Part shown: one piece after another, positions 32,739 through 40,405 of the stretch | Layout of the letters: each line of letters starts with the position of its first letter | Numbering within the stretch: the stretch's first letter is position 1 | NCBI RefSeq assembly: GCF_041435015.1 | Contig: NZ_CP107989.1 | Coordinates: 9,982,001-10,046,000, forward strand | DNA from: Streptomyces canus | Lineage (GTDB): Bacteria > Actinomycetota > Actinomycetes > Streptomycetales > Streptomycetaceae | Reading direction: 5' to 3' | Length of the DNA stretch: 64,000 nucleotides | Notes under the pieces: generated by a model | Told to the model about the DNA's origin: nothing | Databases searched by the model: none | The model's input: the letters and a program-made list of their open reading frames with translations, nothing else | Made by a program: the position numbers and the translations under genes

Positions 32739-34883
32739 GTGCATTCCCATGAGACCCGCGCCCGGAAGACCGACGAACAGCAGGCGGTACGCCGTCCCGT
32801 CCAGCCGGGCACCCAGGCGCAGCGAATGCTGGACCTTCAGCGCCTCGCGGGCAACGCGGCCGTGACCCACGCCGTGCAGCGGGAACGTCACGAGCACGGG
32901 CCCGGCTGCGAGCACGGCCCGGCGGTGCAGCGCTCGCTGGTGCACGAGGTGCGACGCACACCGGGCGAGCGCATGGACCCGCAGCTGCAGTCCGAGATGG
33001 AGGCCCGATTCGACGGTGCCGACTTCAGCGGGGTGCGCGTTCACCGGGACGCCCTGGCCCGGGAGTCGGCGGTGCAGGTCCAGGCGAAGGCGTACACCAC
33101 CTGGCCACACGTGGTCGTCGCCGAACCTTTGTCGAAGGAGGACTGGGCCCACGAGCTGACCCACTTCCAGGACCAGCAGGCCGGCCCGGTCCCGGGCACC
33201 GACGACGGTTCCGGGGTCAGCATGTCCCGCCAGGGCGACTCCGGCGAGCGGCACGCGGAGGACAAGGCCCGGCAGGTGATGAGCCGGCCGGCTCCGGTGC
33301 AGCGCACCGCAGCGGCGGACGGAACCGGTGACCAGGGGGCGTCCACGGGTCAGGAGGCGTCACCGGACCGGGCGAGGGAACCGGCCGAAGGACACGCACA
33401 GGCGCACGCGGCCCCGCACAGCGATGCGCCGGGCGCCGGACACCCCGTGCAGCGGCTGGTCGGCTTCGAGGTGGAGCTGAGCGCGCCCAGCTTCGGACCG
33501 GCGTCCACCGCCGGACTGAATCCGGTGGAGGGCAGGCAGCCCGCGCCGGCGCTGGGGGCGTTCTTCCATGGCGGGTTCGACTACGACAAGGTCGTCATGA
33601 GCGGGTCGCAGATGGTGGTCAAGGCCGACCACAACGTGCTGCAGAGAGCGGGCGAACTGATCTACGAGGCGCTGGAGGATCTGCAGACGTCCGACGGGGA
33701 GCCGGTGGTCGACGGCAAGTACAAGGAGATCAGCAACCTGGAATACGTCACCAGCGCGCTGGACGAGATGGCGCCGGGCTCGGACCACCAGTTCAAGGCC
33801 CTGGCCGATCAGATGGGCAACCATGCCCAGGCGATCGTCCAGTCGGGAGCGACACACGGTGTCATGCCCATTCCCGGCGCCGCGGGCGCCGGTACCGGGA
33901 TCCCGCTCGCGGAACTGGAGGCATGGCTCGGACCCGAGCTCTTCCGGAACCCGGAACTGCAGAGCGCCATCCAGACCTTCCAGAAGCACGTGACCTTCAG
34001 CATGTACATTCAGGCGACCGCCGGGATCCTTCCTTCCGGCATGTCTTCGATCTACGAAGCGCAGCAGGGCACGGAGCAGCGCAGCTCCCACACCGGTCAG
34101 GCGTGGACGCACGCGGCGAGGGCGGTGGCCTCGGCGTCCGGCGCCATCCGCGAGAAGATCGTCCCGGCGCTCCTGCCGGATCTCGGTGAGGGCGACCGGG
34201 AGGCGATGACCGGCTTCCTGTCGATCGCCGCGTCCTACGCGATCGGCAACGCGATGATGCAGACCGAGATCGGCGATGGGTCCACCGAGAAGAACGCCGT
34301 CTCGCACCTGGTCAAGCTGACGGACTGGAACCTCGTCCATCAGGCGGGCACGGATTCCCTCCGGGACCGCAAGTTCGGCAAGGACGTGTTGATGGAACTT
34401 GCCGGGTGGCTGCACAGCAACGTCCAGGAGACCAACGTCGGCTTCTGGCTGGAATTCCTCAAGCCGCTCGGAAAGGGCCTGAACCACGACCGGTCGCCCG
34501 TCTACGGCGAGAAGGGCCAGAACCCGGTCGAGGCGACCTACGAACTGCTCTCGCTGATGATCGACGACGAGGAGGAGCCGGACGTCCTGAACACCGGCAA
34601 GAGCATCGACAAGCCGGACGAGCCGAACAAGCAGCTCGAACCGCACCTGGGCGGGCAGAAGGGCATCCCCACGGAGTTCCGCTGGCTGACCAGGAAGATC
34701 ACGGAGCCTGCCCAGATCTGGCCGGCCTTCAAGTCGATCCTGGACGAGGTGCGCAAGGCCAATCTCAAGACGCTGCCCAAGGACGTGGCGGATCAGGTCC
34801 TGGCCCAGATCGTGTCGGGGACGCCCGGGCCCGCCGTCGCGGCCGTGGCGCCGGGTGGTGCCGACGCCATGGACACGAGCTGA
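32739..34883 (+). CDS. DUF4157-containing protein, probable CIS cargo/effector
   Basis: 714 residues from GTG 32739 (GAGAGGAG upstream). The N-terminus contains QRMLDLQRLAGNAAVTHAVQ, common to eCIS-associated cargo. Residues about 85-150 are DUF4157: FDGADFSGVRVHRDA and DWAHELTHFQDQQAG, with an HELTH (HExxH) zinc-peptidase-like motif. VQR occurs at least four times (HAVQRER, AVQRSLV, PVQRTAA, PVQRLVG), then a Pro/Ala linker. The C-terminal 470 residues (for example LVGFEVELSAPSFGPAST, FQKHVTFSMYIQATAGILP, IWPAFKSILDEVRKANLKT) are globular; GFEVELSAP resembles the start of amidoligase-like proteins, but that is tentative. DUF4157 marks cargo of extracellular injection systems, so it is the best toxin/effector candidate here. 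Confidence 0.78.
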   Translation: MHSHETRARKTDEQQAVRRPVQPGTQAQRMLDLQRLAGNAAVTHAVQRERHEHGPGCEHGPAVQRSLVHEVRRTPGERMDPQLQSEMEARFDGADFSGVRVHRDALARESAVQVQAKAYTTWPHVVVAEPLSKEDWAHELTHFQDQQAGPVPGTDDGSGVSMSRQGDSGERHAEDKARQVMSRPAPVQRTAAADGTGDQGASTGQEASPDRAREPAEGHAQAHAAPHSDAPGAGHPVQRLVGFEVELSAPSFGPASTAGLNPVEGRQPAPALGAFFHGGFDYDKVVMSGSQMVVKADHNVLQRAGELIYEALEDLQTSDGEPVVDGKYKEISNLEYVTSALDEMAPGSDHQFKALADQMGNHAQAIVQSGATHGVMPIPGAAGAGTGIPLAELEAWLGPELFRNPELQSAIQTFQKHVTFSMYIQATAGILPSGMSSIYEAQQGTEQRSSHTGQAWTHAARAVASASGAIREKIVPALLPDLGEGDREAMTGFLSIAASYAIGNAMMQTEIGDGSTEKNAVSHLVKLTDWNLVHQAGTDSLRDRKFGKDVLMELAGWLHSNVQETNVGFWLEFLKPLGKGLNHDRSPVYGEKGQNPVEATYELLSLMIDDEEEPDVLNTGKSIDKPDEPNKQLEPHLGGQKGIPTEFRWLTRKITEPAQIWPAFKSILDEVRKANLKTLPKDVADQVLAQIVSGTPGPAVAAVAPGGADAMDTS

Positions 34884-35006
34884 CCCCGGCGGGGGCCGAC
34901 CGCGCGGCCGCGTGGAAGGTCCCCAAGGGCAGACATCCCCGGCCCCCTTGTGCCGCCAAGTCTGCCCGGCGGTCCGCTGATCCGCGCCCACTGCCGGGCT
35001 AGCGTC

Positions 35007-36428
35007 GTGAGAGTGAGCCTGTGGACTTCTCTGGAACCCGCCTCCGCGACCGTGGACCCGGGTGGTAGTACGCGTGTGCGGCTGCGGTTGCGCAACACCG
35101 GTGATGTGGTTGACGAGTACCGTTTCGAACCGGTCGGTCCGGTCGCGCCGTGGACGAGGGTCGAGCCGCCGTCCTTGCGGCTCTTTCCCGGTACGACCGG
35201 CACGGTGGAGCTGATCTTCGCTCCGCCGCGTACGCCGGATGCGGTGGCGGGTCCGAATCCGTATGCGGTGCGGATCACGCCGACCGAGCATCCGGAGGCG
35301 ACGACGGTTCCCGAGGGGAATCTGACGATCACTCCGTTCACGGAGGTGCGGGCCGAGTTGGTGCCGCCGACCGTGAAGGGACGGTTTCGGGGGCGGCCGC
35401 GGCTGGCGGTCGACAATCTGGGCAATACCCGGCTGACGGCGTCGGTCAGCGGCAGCGACAACGGGGATCAGTTGTCGTACGACCTGTATCCGAGCAATGT
35501 GCAGATCGAGCCGGGTCGGGCGGCGTTCGTGAGGACGACGCTGAAGCCGCGGCAGATCATCTGGTTCGGGTCGAAGGAGCAGCGGCCGTACACGCTCAAT
35601 GTGCTGCGTTCCGGTGTCGATCCCCTTGCTGTGGAGGGGACTTATGTCCAGCGCGGGTTCCTGCCGCGCTGGCTGGCCACCTTCCTCGGGGTGTTCGTGG
35701 CCCTCGCGATCACCTTCGTGATGCTGTGGATCGCCTACAAGCCCGCCGTCGCCAGCGGTGCCACCGAGAAGACCGTCGAGGCGGGCGCCACGCTGGCCCC
35801 CAGCCCTTCGGCGTCCTCGTCGGCGCCCCTGCCGCCCGCCCCGACCAACACCAGCGCACCGCCCCCCGCCGACACCGGCGCGACGGCCGGGGCGGGCGGG
35901 GGCGGAGGGGGGCAGGCCACGGCGACCGCCAAGCCGAAGGCGGACACCGCGGCGACCGCCGTGAACCGCCTGGCCGCCAGCGACCCCAGCGGGCGGCACG
36001 TCTGCTACCGCGCCTTCGTCGACGGCAAGGGCTGGCAGATACCGGTATGTGACGGCACCGTCGCCGGCACGGTCGGCCAGGCCAGGTCGATCAAGGCCCT
36101 CAATGTGGCGGTGTACGGCGTCCAGGGCTCCGCCGGCACCGCAATGGTGCACGACGACCAGTCGACCAACGGCCAGGGCAAGTGGCTGCCGGAATGGACC
36201 GCCATCAAGGCGGACGGCAAGGACAACTACATCGGCAGCACCAAGAAGGACGCCCCGTACCTGGTGACCTTCACCTGGAACATTGGCTCCGGCCAGGCGT
36301 GCAACGTGGTCAAGGTCCGCGACCAGGACTGGCACGACCAGTCCTGCAACAACGCCCGCCCCGACCTCAACACCGCCGGCTCCTTCGACAACTCCCGCTG
36401 GATCGAGGCCATCAAGCTGACGGTGTGA
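35007..36428 (+). CDS. Single-helix membrane protein of the so-called hydrolytic-protein type, CIS locus
   Basis: 473 residues from GTG 35007 (GTG 35013 is possible). The N-terminal 220 residues are Ig-like beta domains (ASATVDPGGSTRVRLRLRNT and YDLYPSNVQIEPGRAAFVRT). A membrane helix follows (WLATFLGVFVALAITFVMLW), then a Pro/Ser/Gly-rich linker and a C-terminal domain with four cysteines (RHVCYRAFVDGKGWQIPVCD; QACNVVKV; DQSCNNARPD) that may be disulfide-bonded outside. The family is annotated hydrolytic protein, but no hydrolase motif is visible. It lies 124 bp after the DUF4157 gene on the same strand. A membrane or envelope partner of the CIS or its cargo is plausible. Confidence 0.7.
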   Translation: MRVSLWTSLEPASATVDPGGSTRVRLRLRNTGDVVDEYRFEPVGPVAPWTRVEPPSLRLFPGTTGTVELIFAPPRTPDAVAGPNPYAVRITPTEHPEATTVPEGNLTITPFTEVRAELVPPTVKGRFRGRPRLAVDNLGNTRLTASVSGSDNGDQLSYDLYPSNVQIEPGRAAFVRTTLKPRQIIWFGSKEQRPYTLNVLRSGVDPLAVEGTYVQRGFLPRWLATFLGVFVALAITFVMLWIAYKPAVASGATEKTVEAGATLAPSPSASSSAPLPPAPTNTSAPPPADTGATAGAGGGGGGQATATAKPKADTAATAVNRLAASDPSGRHVCYRAFVDGKGWQIPVCDGTVAGTVGQARSIKALNVAVYGVQGSAGTAMVHDDQSTNGQGKWLPEWTAIKADGKDNYIGSTKKDAPYLVTFTWNIGSGQACNVVKVRDQDWHDQSCNNARPDLNTAGSFDNSRWIEAIKLTV

Positions 36429-36440
36429 TCGCCTGACTCC

Positions 36441-36603
36441 GTGGAGTTTCTGCCACCCGCCTCCGCGACCGTGGACCCGGGTGGCAGTACGCGTGTGCGG
36501 TTGCGGGAACGCGGCGGCGGTGGACCCGGCGGCCGCCGCCCCCTCTTCCAGATCCGCAACGACGCCAACCTCACCCTGTACCCCCAAGCAGGGCTGATGT
36601 CCA
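36441..36603 (+). pseudogene. Partial duplicate of the preceding gene's 5' end
   Basis: The frame reads PPASATVDPGGSTRVRLRER, nearly identical in protein and DNA to the beginning of the gene at 35007. About 58 bp (36455-36512, matching about 35036-35093) differ at only a few positions. The homology then ends and a Gly/Arg-rich, non-homologous frame follows. It has no ribosome binding site and no full domain, so it is a remnant of a tandem duplication. Confidence 0.7.
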
Positions 36604-36617
36604 AGCAGGGCGAGGCG

Positions 36618-38642
36618 CTACCAGGCGCCCTCGCCCGGCACCAGCCGGCCCGCCTTGCGGTACTCGCGGCGGGCGCCCTCCAGCAGATCGGCCGAGGTGA
36701 CGTGGTCGCCCCGGCCGGCGGCGAGGTAGGCGGCGGTCACCACGGCGCTGCGGATCGAACCGCCGGCGAGTTCGAAGTCGGCGGCGACCGGCTGGAATTG
36801 GAGGTCGTCCGCGCACGGTACGTGGGACAGGCTGTGACGCCACAGCGCCAGGCGCTGTCCGGCGTCCGGGAAGGGGAAGTCGACCACCAGGTCCAGGCGC
36901 CGGGTGAAGGCCTCGTCGATGTTGGCGCGCAGATTGGTGGTGAGCAGGGCGATCCCGTCGAAGGACTCCAGCCGCTGCAGGAGATAGGCGCTCTCCATGT
37001 TGGCGTACCGGTCGTGCGAGTCCTTCACCTCGGACCGTTTGCCGAAGACGGCGTCGGCCTCGTCGAAGAGGAGCACGGCGTCGGTCCGGTCGGCTTCGGT
37101 GAAGATGCGCTCGAGGTTCTTCTCGGTCTCGCCGACGTACTTGTCGACCACCGACGACAGTTGGACCACGTAGAGGTCCAGGCCCAGTTCGGCGGCCACG
37201 ACCTCCGCGCTCAGTGTCTTGCCGGTGCCGGACTCGCCCGCGAACAGGCCGAGAACGCCGCGGCCCCGGCCGCCGCCCGCGCTGAGCCGCCAGTCGCCGA
37301 GGACCCGGTCCCGGTGGCGGGCGCGCAGGGCGAGTTCGTGCAACTGGGTGAGGGGGCGTTCGGGCAGGACCAGGTCGCTCCAGTCGACGGCCGGGCGGAT
37401 CCGGCGGGCGTGCTGTTCGAGACCGGAGGCGGACTGCTGACGGGCGGCGAGGCGCACATGGGCGGGGGAGAGCCGGGTGCCGTCGAAGCGGGCGAGGTTG
37501 CGGGCCGTGTGCGCGGCGCGGGCGATGCGGTCGCCGGGGAGGTGGTACGGGGCGATCGTGGCGGCCAGGTCGAAGTCGGGCTCCTCGTCGAGCGCGGCCG
37601 ACCAGGCCTGCAGCGCGCCCGCGTGCTGCGCGGGCACGTCCAGGGTGAGCGGGTCCTGGTCGCACCAGTGAGGGTCGTACGGGCGGGGCGCACTGATCAG
37701 CACGGGCACGTCCGTGGCCGCAGTCAACGTCCGTACGAGCTGGGCTGGTTGGTCGGGAAGGCCGGGGGCGACGACGGCCGCACCGCTCAGCCGGGCCTCC
37801 CGAAGCAGGTCGGGGACGCGGTCTTCGGCGCCGGTGAAACGCAGGGCTGGGATCCCTGCGAGGTGCAGGGCCGCGGCGGCGCAGGCCAGGCCGTCGCCCT
37901 CGCGGCGCTCGCGGAGGTAGACGGCGAGCGGGGTCCCGGCGGTGAGGTGGGCGGCCAGCCGGTGCACGAGGTGGCCGAACTCGCCGTCCGGGAAGGGCTC
38001 TTGTCGGTCGTACGGCCGAGGCGGCGCGGTCAGCGGGTGGACGTGCCCGGCGAGGGCCGCGTCGGGCGTGTCGTCGCCGAGCAGGTGGGAGGCGAGCCGG
38101 TCCGGGACGCGTAACGAGCGGCTGGGGAAAGGACGTTCGGGTTCCTCCACGCTCAGCAGCCCGAGCCGGGACAGCGGGGCCTTGGGGTGGAACCGGGCCC
38201 GGGCGCCCGGCGAGTGCAGGGGGGCGCCGAGCAGGTCGAGGGCGAGCGCGACGGTGGCCCGGCGGCGGCTGACGTCGTCGTTGAGATAGCCGTACAGCGG
38301 CTCGAAGGCGCGGTCCAGGTCGGGGGCGAGGGCGATGAGCAGCAGCGCGGCGTCGAGTTCGGTCAGCCCGAGCCGCGCGGACAGCTGTGCCAGCCGGTCC
38401 TGTGGCTGCCTGTCGAGGACGGCGGGGGCCGGACGGGCCGGCTGGACCGGCCGCAGCAGATGCCGTACAGCCTCCTCGGAGAGGTACAGGCCGCGCAGTG
38501 GATCGGAGGCCGTGGGATCGTCCGCGGCGCGCTGCTCCACGAGCTGGGCGACGCGGTCCCGCAGGGCGTGCAGGCGGGTGACGAGGGCATCGGCGGGGTC
38601 GCCGGACTCCGTCGTCCCGTGCACCGGTGTGCGCGTCGTCAT
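36618..38642 (-). CDS. CIS AAA+ ATPase (Afp15-like)
   Basis: 674 residues. An N-terminal winged-helix-like segment (VRHLLRPVQPARPAPAVLDR) and a degenerate first ATPase half precede a C-terminal AAA+ module: Walker A GLFAGESGTGKTLSAEVVAA (about residue 455), pore region VVQLSSVVDKYVGETEKNLE, Walker B AVLLFDEADAVFGKRSEVKD, sensor 1 GIALLTTNLRANIDEAFTRR. This is the conserved CIS-associated ATPase, needed for particle assembly in related systems. The start overlaps the DUF4255 stop as ATGA. It is transcribed apart from the main operon and converges with the duplicate remnant. Confidence 0.92.
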   Translation of the reverse strand: MTTRTPVHGTTESGDPADALVTRLHALRDRVAQLVEQRAADDPTASDPLRGLYLSEEAVRHLLRPVQPARPAPAVLDRQPQDRLAQLSARLGLTELDAALLLIALAPDLDRAFEPLYGYLNDDVSRRRATVALALDLLGAPLHSPGARARFHPKAPLSRLGLLSVEEPERPFPSRSLRVPDRLASHLLGDDTPDAALAGHVHPLTAPPRPYDRQEPFPDGEFGHLVHRLAAHLTAGTPLAVYLRERREGDGLACAAAALHLAGIPALRFTGAEDRVPDLLREARLSGAAVVAPGLPDQPAQLVRTLTAATDVPVLISAPRPYDPHWCDQDPLTLDVPAQHAGALQAWSAALDEEPDFDLAATIAPYHLPGDRIARAAHTARNLARFDGTRLSPAHVRLAARQQSASGLEQHARRIRPAVDWSDLVLPERPLTQLHELALRARHRDRVLGDWRLSAGGGRGRGVLGLFAGESGTGKTLSAEVVAAELGLDLYVVQLSSVVDKYVGETEKNLERIFTEADRTDAVLLFDEADAVFGKRSEVKDSHDRYANMESAYLLQRLESFDGIALLTTNLRANIDEAFTRRLDLVVDFPFPDAGQRLALWRHSLSHVPCADDLQFQPVAADFELAGGSIRSAVVTAAYLAAGRGDHVTSADLLEGARREYRKAGRLVPGEGAW

Positions 38643-39313
38643 GTTCGCGGCCCCGCTGCCCTGCCTGCCGTGCGGGCCTCCCGTGCCGCCGCCACCTGCG
38701 CAGGCCGGTGGGCGCGTTCCCCCGTGACCGGCGTCGTGTCGTCCAGGGTGCGGAGGCGGACCGCGGCGCCCTCGGTGACGGGCGGGCCGGCGTCGTACTC
38801 CGGATAGGCCGGGAAGGGCGCGGTGACCACGAGGTCGAGGGAGGGCTTGAGTTCGCCACCGAGGGCGGACCAGATTTCCGCCAGCGACCGGGACTCCGTC
38901 TGGATGCCGGCGACCGACAGCGGCACGGTCAGCCCCAACTCGCCGAGCGCGCCGGGGAGTTCTGTGGGGGCGATCAGCTCGCGCGGGATCAGGGTGGCCA
39001 GCACGGCGGACAGCAGCCGGTGTTCGTCCTGGGGCTGCTTCGTCCACGCCGTCACCAGGTACGACAGCCGGAACCAGCGCGGCGGCTGACGCCGCTTGAC
39101 GACGACGTCCCGCTCGTCGTGCACCGGCATGTGCCCCCGCTGACGGCGGTTGACGTCCTCACGGATGTCGTACAAGTAGGCGTTGATGGTGGGGGAGTTG
39201 CGGCGGGCGGCCCAGTCACGGGTCGGGGCGTCGAACGCGATGTCGATGCCTGAGCCCGCCAGTGCACCGCCGCCGAGCAGGCCCTTGAGGACCTCGTCCA
39301 CCTCGTGGATCAC
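38639..39313 (-). CDS. CIS cap/tube terminator, DUF4255 (Pvc16/Afp16-like)
   Basis: 224 residues from GTG 39313 (VIHEVDEVLKGLLGGGALAG). IAFDAPTRDWAARRNSPTIN, AYLYDIREDVNRRQRGHMPV and PPRWFRLSYLVTAWTKQPQD are the DUF4255 signature; this family caps the distal end of the tube and fixes sheath length. It forms a two-gene unit with the ATPase. The C-terminal 35 residues are Arg/Ala-rich and probably disordered. Confidence 0.9.
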   Translation of the reverse strand: MIHEVDEVLKGLLGGGALAGSGIDIAFDAPTRDWAARRNSPTINAYLYDIREDVNRRQRGHMPVHDERDVVVKRRQPPRWFRLSYLVTAWTKQPQDEHRLLSAVLATLIPRELIAPTELPGALGELGLTVPLSVAGIQTESRSLAEIWSALGGELKPSLDLVVTAPFPAYPEYDAGPPVTEGAAVRLRTLDDTTPVTGERAHRPAQVAAAREARTAGRAAGPRT

Positions 39314-39468
39314 CGTCTTGCTCCCGCCCCGCGGTGTCCGGCACCGCTCGAAACCTGCCGCCGTACTCCGATCCTGGCCTCCGCTCGGGCCGTCCGCAGG
39401 TACGCAGGGGACGACGTAGGGGCACACCTGGTTGCCCGAGAGGGCGAAGCGGGCTGCTGCCCTTTCGG

Positions 39469-40155
39469 TCAGATGTAGCCTTCCCGCAGGGCGTACGCGA
39501 CCGCGTGTGCTCGGTTGCGCAGGTGCAGCCGCGTGGTCATCCCGTGGATCACGTTCTTGACCGTGCGTTCGGAGTAGGACAACTTGCCAGCGATCTCTGC
39601 GGTGTCGAGCCCCTCGGCGACCAGGCGCAGCACGTCCACCTCCCGGGGGGTCAGGCCCGAGGACGGGCCGCCGCTGCGGCCGGCGGCACTGCGGTGCAGC
39701 GCGCCCACCTGCCCGATCAGCCGGCCCAGCAGATCGGCGGGCAGATCCCCGTCGCCGCGCGCGGCCGCGAGCACGGCCTGCACCAGACGGGTCGCGGTGG
39801 CCTCGTGGCGCCACACGATGGCGCCGACCCCGCACTCGATGACCTCGAGCAGTTCGCTTTCTCTGAGCGAGCTGACGACCAGTACGGCCCGCGCCCCCTC
39901 GCTGCGCACCAGACGGCGCAGCCGGGTCAGCGCGGCCTCGTCCAGCACGTCGTCGACGAGCAGCGCTACCGTGCCGGGGCCCGAGGCGTTCTCCTCACGG
40001 AGTTCGATCTCCGGGTACCGGCGCAACTGTCCGGTCGCTCCCTCGCGCAGGATCGGGTCGAGGGCGTGAACCGCCACGGGTACCCGCTCCGGTGCGCCGG
40101 ACATCCCGGAACGTGTGGTCTGCGATGAGCTGAGCAAGCGTTTCCCCAAGTCCAC
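39469..40155 (-). CDS. LuxR-family response regulator next to the CIS genes
   Basis: 228 residues from a GTG at 40155. A receiver-like N-terminal half (VPVAVHALDPILREG, TVALLVDDVLDEAAL, ARAVLVVSSLRESEL) is joined to a C-terminal LuxR helix-turn-helix (LTPREVDVLRLVAEGLDTAE, IAGKLSYSERTVKNVIHGMT, TRLHLRNRAHAVAYALREGY). No partner kinase is adjacent, so it may respond to another signal or be atypical. It is transcribed divergently from the large LuxR gene at 40406 and lies between that gene and the CIS DUF4255/ATPase pair, which makes it a candidate CIS regulator. Confidence 0.85.
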   Translation of the reverse strand: MDLGKRLLSSSQTTRSGMSGAPERVPVAVHALDPILREGATGQLRRYPEIELREENASGPGTVALLVDDVLDEAALTRLRRLVRSEGARAVLVVSSLRESELLEVIECGVGAIVWRHEATATRLVQAVLAAARGDGDLPADLLGRLIGQVGALHRSAAGRSGGPSSGLTPREVDVLRLVAEGLDTAEIAGKLSYSERTVKNVIHGMTTRLHLRNRAHAVAYALREGYI

Positions 40156-40405
40156 GTGCCGGCCACCTCTGAGAAGCCGGTGACAGGCGTGTGGTGTTCA
40201 CACTCCTGTGGCCGTTGGGGCGAAGGCAATCGTGGAGCACCACGAGCAGTACCACGAGAACGGCGGCACGGCACCACGAGGGCGCCCGGGCTGTCCGGGT
40301 TCACCGGTGGCGCGATTTTTGCGCGGTGGGACTTGTCACACCACTGTCGGTCGGCCGGTTGGTCCTCGAACGCGTTACACGTGATGTCCGAACAAGGAGG
40401 AACGG
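40156..40405. promoter_or_regulatory. Divergent control region of the two LuxR-type regulators
   Basis: 250 bp between start codons at 40155 (minus) and 40406 (plus). AAGGAGGA lies just before the ATG at 40406. No clear inverted repeat for LuxR binding was seen. Confidence 0.4.

Noticed and set aside
33360..36587. 1075-codon minus frame under the DUF4157 and Ig-like genes
   Set aside because: Antisense to two genes with clear motifs and signal/membrane segments; no motif in the shadow translation.
18436..39313. A contractile prophage
   Set aside because: No capsid, portal, terminase, integrase or lysis genes; a dedicated AAA+ ATPase and DUF4255 cap are typical of injection systems instead.
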